Source: Parietaria judaica (lineage: Eukaryota > Streptophyta > Magnoliopsida > Rosales > Urticaceae). Taken from it: a DNA stretch of 64,000 bases. The notes under the pieces were generated by a model, which did not search any database, was not told where the DNA came from, and saw only the letters and a program-made list of their open reading frames with translations. Below, in pieces: positions 13,123-23,792 of the stretch. Every line of letters begins with the position of its first letter. The first letter of the stretch is position 1. The position numbers and the translations under genes are program-made. The stretch covers positions 42,277,732 to 42,341,731 of the forward strand of contig OX940862.1 in assembly GCA_954871525.1 (NCBI GenBank). The letters run 5' to 3'.

Positions 13123-14233
13123 CGTCGTCCTGACATTGGCATCCTCTACGCATAAGAATGCCTGTAAATTTGTTTAACAAAACTGTAAAGGTGGCCCAAA
13201 AGTTATTATGATATTTACAATCAGTGATTCAGAGATAAAATATGGCATTTTATGTGGCCTTGCCAAGATTTGAAAGCAAACGCCATGTCGTTGAGTTAAC
13301 CATGTTTGTATGTACTAATGTTGAAAAAGACTCGCTTGTCTTTTTTGTCATCTTGTGTCCTCCTAACCACGGTTGTTCCAACTCCGATAAAGTTTGTATC
13401 TCAAGTCCCTATCCTCTATAAAACGACTTTAGAGACTTGAGTCACTCTCGCTCACCGTAAGGGAGCTTCTCCGTTCCTTCTTCAAAGCCTTGCGGGAGAG
13501 ACAAACACTCCTAACTACTCTTGTATTCTTGTGTATTTTCCCTGGTTGTACTGAAATTCTCGGGGAGTAGGCACCTCGTTAATGATCCGAATTCTTTACG
13601 CGTTTCGCCATTTTTCGATAACGTGCATAATTTTCTCACACGCGGTCGCATTGCTCCAAGTCACAAACAATCGAGGGGAAAATCACCACGACAGTCACAG
13701 ACTTACAAATTTTGCAATTCCGTCTTTATTTAACTTTAGGACTTGGGTATTTCCGTTAAATTGAATCACGTAAACGAAGATGATTGAAAGAAAGAAAAGA
13801 AATGTTGAAGTATTTCTCTTTGCATAAGTTCGGGTTACATTTGCAAATCTATATTCTCTATAACCTTCTTCGTCTAAGCTCATTATTTCTAGGATGCTTG
13901 CTTAGGATTCTTTTCCTCATAATCGTGTGGTTACATTTGCATTTAATTGCCTCATAATAGTTATAATAACTGTCGAGTTAACTTAACCAGCTTAAATGCA
14001 TTGAAACTGCTATCGTAGAAGTTTGTAATTTCTTCACCATCATTCTTCTTCATCGCTTGTCGTTATTGCACAGACTCCTCGCCGCTTTATCGCTCCTCGC
14101 CAAAGTCAATGCTTTTTTCGACCGCGGGCTTAGTCGACTACTGATGGGCCTCCCGTCTTGAGCTTCTAGTTGACTTCATTCATATGCCTTAATTAGGCCA
14201 TTTCAACGTCAAAGATAGATTTGTCCTTTGATA
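13123..14233. other. Intergenic, no gene seen
   Basis: Contains the COMET 3' flank and AT-rich DNA with several short chance ORFs that show no family resemblance. Nothing further could be supported. Confidence 0.5.
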
Positions 14234-14416
14234 CAAGATATTAAATTTCTCGAATATCCATAAGCATACCCATCGAAAATCTTTTTTCGAAGATATGCGA
14301 AACGATATATCTATCGGCATACCCATCGACATGCATATCAAGATACTCATCGACAAGCGATATATCCGTAAAATGAAAAGTGCAAAACGACACGACAAGC
14401 GGTATTTAAAACCTCG
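14234..14416. mobile_element. hAT-type MITE, copy 1, upstream of XPD
   Basis: A 183-bp segment starting CAAGATATTAAATTTCTCG and ending in TATTTAAAACCTCG is clearly homologous along its length to the 192-bp MITE at 21624-21815, which has a perfect 8-bp TSD. Here the flanks (CTTTGATA left, GTTTGACA right) agree at 6 of 8 positions, as expected for an older insertion. The end lies only 57 bases upstream of the XPD TATA box. Confidence 0.7.
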
Positions 14417-14472
14417 GTTTGACATAAACGAAACGACAAAATGGTACCTTAACAAATCCTGGAGCTGGAGGG

Positions 14473-14480
14473 TATAAATA
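14473..14480 (+). promoter_or_regulatory. TATA box of XPD
   Basis: TATAAATA in the context GGGTATAAATAGTGAGG matches the plant TATA consensus well, and is followed by pyrimidine-rich sequence at about 14500-14520 suited to transcription initiation. It lies 121 bases upstream of the XPD start codon. Confidence 0.7.
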
Positions 14481-14593
14481 GTGAGGAGAAGGCCAACTCT
14501 CTCGCTGTTGCTCTCTTTCGAGTTTCGACACGCGACAAGAACACAGAGAGAGAGATTCCTGATCGGAATCAGAATCTCCGATCAGAATCTGCG

Positions 14594-17500
14594 ATGAAGT
14601 TCGAGATCGAGGAGGTGACGGTCTACTTCCCGTACGAGCACATCTACCCGGAGCAGTACGCCTACATGGTGGAGCTCAAGCGCGCCCTCGACGCGCGCGG
14701 CCACGCGCTCCTGGAGATGCCCACCGGCACCGGCAAGACCATCGCCCTCCTCTCCCTCATCACCAGCTACTCCCTCGCCCGCCCCCACGCGCCCCTCAAG
14801 CTCCTCTACTGCACGCGCACCGTCCACGAGATGGAGAAGACCCTCGCCGAGCTCGCCCGCCTCGCCGCCTACCAGGCCGCCCTCCTCGGCCCCCGCGCCT
14901 CCCTCCTCGCCCTCGGCCTCTCCTCCCGCAAGAACCTCTGCGTCAACCCGCGCGTCGCCGCCGCCGCCGAGGGCCGCGACTCCGTCGACGCCGCCTGCCG
15001 CCGCCTCACCGCCTCCTGGGTGCGCGAGGCCGCGGCGCAGGACCCCGGGGTCGCCACCTGCGAGTTCTACGAGGCGTTCGACGCCGCCGGGCCCGCCGCG
15101 GTCCTGCCGCCCGGGGTTTACACGCTTCAGGTGAGTTTTCAGAATGGTGTTAGGTCTTTGTACTTGTGAATTCTAGAACTGGGCTCTCTGTTAATGGTGA
15201 TAATGGCGATGAAATTGGGTGAAAATTAGGTCTTTCTTTCCGGTGTGATTGTGTGAATTTGTTGTGTGCTATTGTATGAGGAGCTTGTGAAATTATTGAA
15301 TTGAATTGATAATTTGTTGTGTGCTTTGAGAGCATTTTGAACTTCGAAAATTACTTGCTTTTCTGATTGTAATACTTGGGAAGTTGGTGGATAGTGAAAG
15401 AGTGAGCTTGGAACTTGAATAAGTCTATTAATCCCGGGACTTCCTTTTCGAGTGCGATTACCGTTCGAGGGTAGTTGGGATTTTCGATACCCTCTTTTCT
15501 CTGGGTTTTCTAGTAGGCGAACATATCGATTGAATGAGACTGCTCAGGACTCGGATAACGATTAGATTCCGGCGGTGATTAGTTATTTTTTTAATAGTTT
15601 CTTTATATGAAGGATAAAGCTGTGAAATTCTAGTGTCTCATTTTCAAGTGAAAATTGCCATTTGAGAGCATTTTGAATTTCAGAACCGGGTTTCTACGCT
15701 ATTGGTAATGCTTGGTGAACTTGTTACGTAATGAACTTCCGAGTTTGGAGCTGGCACAAGTTTTTGAATCCCGTGATTGTCTTTTCGAGTCATAATTACC
15801 ATTTCATAGCTGTTAGGATTTTCGAATATTTTCTCCCTATTGCAACGAGTGATCATTTTGAGCTTTGGGGGCATTTCTTTCTATGCTATCGGTTATGCTT
15901 GGTGAGCTCATTGCGTACTGAACGGTACACTTGTAGCTTAAATGACTCTGTAGATCTCGGATTCGGAAAAAGGTACACTTGTAGCTTCAATGAATCTGTA
16001 GATCTCGGGATTTCCTTTTCCACTGATAATTACCATTCGCGACTCAGTTATGATTTTTGTATCTTATTTCTCTCTATATGTTTTCTAATATTCAAATATG
16101 CTTCGCTCTATTGAACTAGAAAGCTTGAGACTTGGATATTGTGTTAAATCTTGGGATTATTATTAATATTTTTATTAATAAATGAACAATGTAGGATTTG
16201 AGAGCTTTTGGGAAGGAGAAAGGTTGGTGCCCTTACTTCTTGGCACGGCATATGGTTCAGTACGCCAACGTTGTCGTTTACAGTTACCAGTATCTTCTTG
16301 ATCCGAAAGTGGCTGGGATTATTTCGAAGGAAATGCAAAAGGAGTCGGTAGTGGTGTTCGACGAGGCTCACAACATCGACAATGTATGCATAGAGGCTCT
16401 TAGCGTTAGTGTGAGGAGGCAGACTCTCGAGGGCGCTCGGAGGAATCTGCATAAGATGAATCAGGAGATGGAAAGGTAGACTCGTCCTCTGTTTCAAACC
16501 CTTAATGATATCATTTTGTTATTTGGTAATTAAGTAGTCATGTAGGAATAGCCAAGCTCATCTTCTGTTTCAAAACCCGTATTACGGTTTTTGTAATGAA
16601 TTGATATTGCCGTGTAATCTTCAAATGAATTGTTTGACTCAGAACTAATCTGCTTGACATGGTAGGTAGGCTCAAGGCCACTGATGCTGGTAGATTGCGC
16701 GCAGAGTACAATCGGCTTGTTGACGGTTTGGCACAGAGAGGAAACCTTCCCGGTAAGTTGAATTCTAATTCCAGCAATTATCTATATAATTTAATTAATT
16801 ATATGAACAAATAAAATTACACAATACGATCAGAATATGATTCTACTGAACATTTTTATATTTTTTTACTTAATTTAATACCCGGTTCAATAGAACCGGT
16901 TTATTTCAATACCCTGATTCGGATTGAAGCCCGATTCCGGCTTCCGGTTCCTACTTTGGAGAACCGGTTCTTTTTTGGAACTGAATTTATATATATATAT
17001 ATATATATATTTAGAAGTATGTATACTTAATCAATTGTGTTGTGACACAACGTGATTGAGAAATGGAAATTGGTTTTAACTGTAACTTTAAGTTTACACA
17101 TTTTCTTAGTTTGCATGTTTTAAATTTACAATTTTTTAATCATACAGATCTGGGTAAAATCGGGGCTTTGAACTTGGATCTGGTTCTTAAAAACTGAAAC
17201 GAGATTCTGGCTATTTAGTTTTTGGGAATCGGAATTTCAAAGCCTGTACCAAACGTGGTTATGCAACCATCCGCAAACCAGTTCTAAAATAAAGCTGCAA
17301 CAGAAGACTGAAAACATAAACCGAACATAAACACGCATTTCTCATAAAATGTGCTTTATTTTGTCTTGATACAGGCTCAGATACTTGGCTGGCAAATCCC
17401 GCTTTGCCAGATGATATTTTGAAGGAGGCTGTACCCGGAAATATCCGTAAAGGAGAGCATTTCTTGCCCGTTCTTCGTAGACTGGTTCAGTATCTAGAAG

Positions 17501-20500
17501 GGCGTTTGGAGACCGAGAATGTTGAGAAAGAAAACCCCATCGGTTTTGTCACCTCTATCACTTCACAAGCCGGAATTGATCAGAAGACGTTAAAGTTTTG
17601 CTACGATCGTCTGCACTCGCTGATGTTAACATTAGAAATTACCGACACAGACGAGTTCTTGCACATTCAAACGATATGTGACTTTGCGACACTCGTCGGG
17701 ACTTACAGCCGTGGCTTTTCTATTATCATCGAGCCTTTTGATGAGAGGATGCCTCATATTCCCGACCCTGTTTTGCAGGTTGGTTTGGATATATGTTTTC
17801 TGTTCTCAATGTTTCTAGTTTACGGAAAATGGCAAGTGTGCATCTGGTTTGCCACTGTTTCATCTTTATTTATAATTTTTAATTTATCGTAAAATTAATA
17901 TTTGCTCCATTCCGTAACTTTTCAGCTGAGCTGTCACGATGCTTCTCTAGCGATAAGGCCCGTATTTGAGCGGTTTCAATCCGTCGTTATCACATCTGGA
18001 ACCCTAAGCCCAATTGATCTCTACCCTCGTCTTCTCAACTTCAATCCTGTGGTCAGCCGAAGCTTTTCCATGTCGTTGACACGCGATTGCATTTGTCCCA
18101 TGGTTCTTACTCGTGGAAGGTAACCAAATCAATATATTATCAGTTTAAATTTTATAATATACCTAAATGTGTGGTTTCCGATTTCAGTGATCAGCTTCCG
18201 GTTAGTACCAAATTTGATATGAGAAGTGATCTCGGCGTTGTGAGAAATTATGGAAGGCTTTTGCTGGAGATGGTTTCGGTTGTTCCCGATGGAGTAGTGT
18301 GCTTTTTTGTTAGTTACTCTTATATGGACGGAATCATCAACAGTTGGAACGAGACCGGCATTTTAAAGGTGAATCACGTCTTCTAACAATTTGTTTATTT
18401 ATTTATTTATTTTTGTTTTTGTTTTTGTGAATCATCATCTTAAAGGTTATTAATGGTTTAATTGGTGTAGGAGATAATGCAACATAAGCTAGTGTTCATT
18501 GAGACCCAAGATGTGGTGGAAACTACTTTGGCTCTCGACAACTATCGCAAGGCTTGCGATTGTGGCCGAGGTGCCGTCTTCTTATCTGTTGCAAGGTAGC
18601 CTCATCCCTAAAATATGAGGGGTGAAACTGGTACCGGTTTGCCAAGAATTTTGAACACACTGTTGTAGAAACTGGGTTTTCCGAGAATCGGTTACCTATG
18701 TGGGACTGGGAAAAAACTGGTATTTTACCTTCTTTTATAAAGCAAAATATAATAGTTCAATAAAATAAATTAATAAATAACCGGGACAGGTAATTTTGTG
18801 GTCCAGGTATGTCTAAAACGGGATTAGGTAATACGTCTTGCTGTTTTGTTTTTTTAAAACCAGTATGGTAATCAGGAACCCGTAAAAATATTTCACCCCT
18901 ATCTCTAATTAAATAATATATAACTTGTAATTTAAATTCACTTTAAGTTTAAATTAATGGAGTATTGATTCTGAACATATCTATCATAGTATGACCATTG
19001 TGGGTTAACTGTGACCAGGGTTTCGTTTATTAGTAAAGAGTTCTTGTTTTTCTTTGATCATCGGTTTGAGTCCTATCATAATTTTTCACAAATATACTTC
19101 AAAATTATAATTACATGAAAAAGAAGGGGCTTATGATAAATATATGTTCATTGTCACAGAGGAAAAGTAGCTGAAGGAATAGATTTCGACCGACACTATG
19201 GACGACTCGTGATCATGTTCGGTGTTCCTTTCCAGTATACGCTGAGCAAGTAAGGCCTAAAAAAGCTTATCTTAGCATTTCTACTTTTTTATATGAATGA
19301 TTTTTGTTGCTTTGCAACTTTTTCCTGAAAACTTTCAAATTATTCTGCAGAATTTTGCTTGCGCGGCTGGAGTATTTACGGGACACATTTCAAATAAAGG
19401 AAGGGGATTTTTTGACTTTTGATGCTTTGGTATTTCCTATCTCCTTCACAATTCTTCACTTGTTTGACTTCTTTTTGAAGATTTTTTTCCTCGTCTTTGA
19501 ACTGTGTTTTATTAATTGGAATTTATATTTAACAGAGGCAGGCTGCACAATGCGTGGGCCGAGTTATCCGGTCCAAGGCTGATTATGGAATGATGATTTT
19601 CGCTGACAAAAGGTTTGTATATTCATATTTTTTTCCCTGCAATTTCAGTAATTGATTTAGCAGATTAAATTTAATGAATTCGTTTTTTTGTTTTTTGTTT
19701 TTGTGTGTTTAGGAGAATCATAGAAAAATAATGATTTCTAGTCATTCATTTATATCTGAATTCATATGCTAGTAAAGATGATTTGCAAATAAGTACCTAA
19801 TTGAAAATGTTACTGTTCTTATTTCTTAGAGTTTGATGCATAGATATATGCATATATATATATGTATTATTTCTTAGAGTTTGATGCATAGATATATGCA
19901 TATATATCTATATATATTACTAATATCAAAATACTTTATCATTCTATGTGTTGCACTTTTCAGGTATAGCCGTCACGATAAACGCTCGAAATTGCCCGGA
20001 TGGATCCTGTCGCATCTACGGGACGCACACCTGAATTTAAGCACAGACATGGCTTTACATATAGCACGAGAGGTTCTTTCTTACTATCATACACATTTTT
20101 GTTTCCGGGAAACATATTAATTCCTTAGTTTCATCGTTTTTTCGTATCGTGGAGATTCGTTTGGTCATTCTAATCAATAATCTAAAGCCTGTTTAGCTAA
20201 ATCCTTAATGGCTCTTACTTGTAAGGGATGTACTTGATATTATAGGCGATATGCAGCCACGCCCTCTTAAAATAACGTGTTGTTGCAGTTTTCCCCATAA
20301 AAATTTCTCATAACATTTCACCCACAAAACTTGTTAAGATTTAGACACTTTTGTCAAATTTTAACACTTAAGATCGCATAAGAGCGTGGCATAAAATTTG
20401 ACAATAGCTGTCGGTTTTTAACAATTAGGGAAAATTGCAATAATTTACAAGCTCAGTGACATATTTATGGCTACGAACATAAGTTGCATGACTATCGATT

Positions 20501-20651
20501 TAGCGTGTTCTAGAGCTTTATTCTTTGATCGCAGTTTCTTAGAAAAATGGCGCAACCGTACGACAAGGCCGGTGGCAGCGGAAGGAAAACTCTTCTGTCC
20601 CAACAAGATTTGGAGCAGATGGGCGATCGCATCATGGCAGAAATGCAATAG
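14594..20651 (+). CDS. XPD: General transcription and DNA repair helicase XPD (ERCC2/UVH6)
   Basis: Twelve phase-consistent GT-AG exons: 14594-15130, 16195-16475, 16670-16752, 17375-17778, 17926-18119, 18188-18368, 18471-18595, 19160-19249, 19351-19429, 19536-19612, 19964-20072, 20535-20651; 2,277 nt, 758 aa, the usual XPD length. Walker A PTGTGKT ends at residue 49, the DEAH box is residues 235-238, Fe-S cluster cysteines are C116, C135, C156 and C191, and motif VI reads [17 protein letters not shown] is the 5'-3' helicase of TFIIH, used in nucleotide-excision repair and RNA polymerase II initiation. The protein begins [20 protein letters not shown] and ends ...GDRIMAEMQ, as expected. Exon 1 (179 codons) has almost only G or C at third positions, unlike exons 2-12. 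Introns 3 and 7 carry transposon relics. No broken catalytic motif was seen. Confidence 0.96.
18618..18900. mobile_element. MITE-like relic in XPD intron 7
   Basis: The segment opens AGGGGTGAAACTGG and closes ATATTTCACCCCT, giving an 11-base terminal inverted repeat (AGGGGTGAAA-type), and contains scattered GGTACCGGTT-like phrases. This resembles short hAT-type elements. No convincing target-site duplication was found. Similar GAACCGGTT-rich debris lies in intron 3 at about 16870-17270. Confidence 0.45.
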
Positions 20652-21183
20652 TATTATGATCAGAACCGGTCCTGATGATCGTTGACATCGCGCATAGAAC
20701 CAAAAAACAAACAGGTTGACCAAGTTGACGATTTTGCTTCACATCAGTGATGCGGGAAATCGAGATCGCTTGAAATATCTTCTGAGGGCACAGTTTTGTT
20801 CGTTGGAGTTAATCTTGTTATTTGATAGGCATAAATTGTAAATTTTGCTATAACAAGTCTCTCGTCGAACCCTTAGTTTCGAATTGAAATATAATTTATT
20901 GAAAGGTATTTTATGTTTGCTCAATACAGAAAGCTAGAAGAGACCGGTACAATACAACCCGAATTAAATGAGTTTGGGTAGATTTTAAATAGGTACGAGT
21001 TTCGTCGATTAACATTTAATGGTTAGATAAGACAAATTTGAGGACATGATATTAATATAACTAATATATACCTAAATTGTATATTCGATATAATTGGAAG
21101 GTGGTACTAATTAAGAGTTGTTAAACTTAATTAAGAAGTTTAAACAGATTCTTGAATCAGCTATGCCATTTGTCGTTGGGTTG
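20652..21183. other. XPD 3' flank, intergenic
   Basis: Contains the XPD 3' untranslated region and AT-rich intergenic DNA; no gene or bounded repeat was seen. Confidence 0.5.
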
Positions 21184-21191
21184 TATGTGTA

Positions 21192-22047
21192 CAGGGCCGA
21201 CCCTGAGTCTATAGAGGCCCTAGGCGAAATATAACATAGGCCTTTGTGAAATATAAAATTATTCTTCTTTATTATAATCCATATCTTTTAAGAAATACCA
21301 AATATTTATCTCTCATTGATCATAACTTTATGAAAGAAAATAAATACTTATGCCGTAAACATTTTTATACCTAAAGAAAAATTATGAGTTAGTAAGTTGG
21401 ATTTACCAAAAACATAAAGTGCAAAAAATACTCTCTTTGTTCACTATGTGAAAAAATTGTGAAGAATCAATAAATATAATATAAATTGAGTTAGGACTTA
21501 ATAGCCGTGTCCTTTGTATGTCTGTAATTCTAAAAGTGAGTCAGGATTCTTAACAGCAGCAAGTTTATATATATATATATATATATAGACATATATATTA
21601 TAACTGATGCAGCAAGTTTATAGCAAGGTATTAAATTTCTCGAATATCCATCAGCATGCTCATCGAAAATCTTTTTTCGAGGATACGAGGATATGCGGAA
21701 CGATATATCCATCGGCATACCCATCGATATACCCATAAACATACTTATCGACAAGCGATATATTCGTAAAATGAAAAGTGCGAAACGACATCAGCAAACT
21801 GTATTTAAAACCTTGGTTTATAGTATACTATAGCTAATTGGCTATTTAATGCTCCTAAATGAGCCCATAATCTCTGAGGAGTTTGGTGTTAAATAAAATA
21901 ATTAGTAAATGCTATGTTTATACTGTCAACGTCAAATTATTGGGCCCTTTTTTACTAATTTTGAGGCCCTTGGCTTAGTGTAAAATATGCTGAATATTGT
22001 GAGGCCCTAGGCACAAGCCTAGTCAGCCTGTCCCAGAACCGATTCTG
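21192..22047. mobile_element. Non-autonomous hAT element with its right TSD split by an LTR retrotransposon
   Basis: The left end reads CAGGGCCGACCCTGAG and is preceded by TATGTGTA (21184-21191). The right end (complement CAGAATCGGTTCTGGG) is followed by TATGTG (22048-22053); the next two bases TA are found only after the LTR element (26853-26854). Removing the LTR element and one copy of its ATGTG duplication restores TATGTGTA, a perfect 8-bp hAT duplication. Both subterminal regions contain GAGGCCCTAGGC. The 856-bp element has no transposase ORF and hosts a smaller MITE. Confidence 0.75.
21624..21815. mobile_element. hAT MITE, copy 2, nested, perfect 8-bp TSD
   Basis: GTTTATAG occurs at 21616-21623 and 21816-21823. 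The element begins CAAGGTATTAAAT and ends in the complement of CAAGGTTTTAAATAC, an imperfect terminal inverted repeat with the hAT-like CAAGG start. It is 192 bp, non-coding and homologous along its length to 14234-14416; the 59-kb element shares the termini. Confidence 0.85.
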
Positions 22048-22053
22048 TATGTG

Positions 22054-23132
22054 TGTCACACCCTAAAATCCTTAGAGAGGATCCGTGCCCGGGGAAGCAC
22101 GGGAAGGAGACCCAACAAGCCTCCCGGGCGTTAGACAGGTGATTTTACGCGTCCGAAGAAGTCTTGGTGTGCCAAGCAAAAGTCTCGGTGGGCCGAGCAC
22201 ACTTGCGGGAGTCTTACGCAGGTAACTTGACGAATGGAAACTCACCATAGGTGCACGACGGATACCCGGGCCACGAGAGAGGCCTAGGCGTGCACAAGGC
22301 AAAGGAAGAAATCAAGGGAACGCTAGATAATGGCGCAAGGGAACGTTGGATAACGCGCCAAGGAAGTGGGCCAAGCGAATGGGCTGCCAGGCCCATGCGC
22401 ATAGCGAGAAGATGCATTACGCGGGCAGCGAGGGAACACGCGGGCAGCTGGGGCAGCGACACGCGTACTCGGGCAGGGGAAGTCACGCGCGACAGGGCAG
22501 CGTCACCCACGCGGTTACGCAGCGCGCGTCACCCACGCGGAATTGGCGAGCATCACCCACGCGGAATTGGCGAGCGTCACCCACGCGTTTTGGCCAGCCT
22601 TCACACGGATTGCCCACGAAGATTGAGGATCAAGAAGGGAAAGACGCGTGAAGAAGATAGCGGCCAAAAAGGGGAAACGCGTGCTAAAGATCAAGCTTGA
22701 AGATAGGATAAAGCTTCAAGATAGGATCGCGTCTAGAGATAGATTTTGACTAGGATTAGGATTATCTTAGCCTTGCCTATTTAAAGAGCCATGTTGGCCG
22801 AGTTTATTCATTCATTCGTTTATTCTCTAGCATTAGTTTAGGCTTAGAGTTAAGTCTTTCTAGGGATAAGTCATATAGATTCGAGTACGGGCTGTGCACG
22901 AGTTAAAGTGCCGAGTCAGCAGAGTCTGTAATCCTTTTGAGTATTTAATAAAAGCTTAAGGTTGAGGTGTGCCTCGTATATGATTGTCTTGAGTGATTTA
23001 AATACTTAGTGAGAGTGAGTGAATCCAATTGAGGAAGGGCCTCGGTTGTTAAGGCTGGTCGGATTCGGGGGAATTCGACGCCGCATAGGGAATTCGTTTA
23101 AAATATTTAACCGAAAAATTAACCATGTGACA
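22054..23132 (+). repeat. 5' long terminal repeat
   Basis: 1,079 bp, TG...CA ends within a 7-base inverted repeat TGTCACA/TGTGACA. CCTATTTAAAGAGCC near 22777 is a plausible TATA region. A 20-bp phrase built on CACCCACGCG is repeated several times around 22500-22590. Differs from the 3' LTR at three positions seen by eye (near 22676, 23078 and 23125). Confidence 0.93.
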
Positions 23133-23428
23133 AGTGGTATCAGAGCCAGACTGGCGCTTCTTCGTGCCCGTGTGCGGGTGTGCGTCCACGAGGATGCGTT
23201 TGACGGTCTGGGGGAGAATCCCCAAAGCTCACAAGGAGTAATGCTGCGTAGTTCTGCCAAGCGCTCTGGAGGAGTAGGCAGGAGACCTTTCCAAGGGAGG
23301 CAAAGGGAGGGATATATAACCTCACACGCACGTGCGCTTTGCGAGTTATCAAGGGCGTGCTCGAAAGGCGAGCATGATTGAAGATCTATGTCGACGAGGG
23401 CGTCGACTCAAGCCGTTGGGGGAGAGTT
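23133..23428 (+). other. 296-bp mini-internal region with PBS and polypurine tract
   Basis: Bounded by the first primer-binding site and by a purine run GGGGGAGAG at 23418-23426 followed by TGTCACACC. Its last ~45 bases (TCGACGAGGGCGTCGACTCAA...) resemble the last bases of the Gag-chromodomain ORF before the 3' LTR (TCGACGAGGACGTCGGTTCAA). It therefore looks like the two ends of an internal region with everything between deleted. No coding capacity was recognised. Confidence 0.75.
23135..23147 (+). other. Primer-binding site, initiator tRNA-Met type
   Basis: TGGTATCAGAGCC begins two bases after the 5' LTR end and is the usual plant priming site complementary to the 3' end of initiator tRNA-Met. 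A second copy lies after the internal LTR. Confidence 0.9.
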
Positions 23429-23760
23429 TGTCACACCCCTAAAGTCAGGGTAGGACTGGGGTGGGACAAGTCTTGTCGGGGATCCGTCGCTGGGTAAAAT
23501 CCGGGTAGAATGTCTAGGTGTAAGGGTAGTCTAGGTGGGCTTCGGTAACGAAGGGCTAGGCGACTACGGCAGGCCTCGAGGACTTGCCATCCCGTTGCCT
23601 GTGGCGTAGTGCTGGTCGGGAGCTGAAGCCGCTCTCCTGACGAACCCAAGGCAGGGTGAAACCAGCGATGGCGACAAACGTGTGGATGGCTGACTCGGTT
23701 AACGGACTTACCGAGTGCCGCACGGGAGTCTTGCGGGTGGGTCCGTTTGACCCTGTGACA
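23429..23760 (+). repeat. Internal, divergent 332-bp LTR
   Basis: Starts TGTCACACCCCTAAAGTCAGG immediately after a polypurine tract and ends GACCCTGTGACA immediately before AGTGGTATCAGAGC, that is, with every boundary signal of an LTR. Only the termini resemble the outer LTRs; the body is different and far shorter. It appears to be the LTR of a related element caught between two internal regions. Confidence 0.75.
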
Positions 23761-23762
23761 AG

Positions 23763-23774
23763 TGGTATCAGAGC
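23763..23774 (+). other. Second primer-binding site
   Basis: TGGTATCAGAGC two bases after the internal LTR, in the same arrangement as the first site at 23135. The Gag start codon follows 18 bases later. Confidence 0.85.
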
Positions 23775-23792
23775 TGATTTTTGTCTTCAAGA

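Noticed and set aside
22072..22700. ORFs of about 76-149 codons inside the 5' LTR, repeated exactly in the 3' LTR
   Set aside because: They arise from GC-rich LTR sequence in several overlapping frames and carry no family signature.
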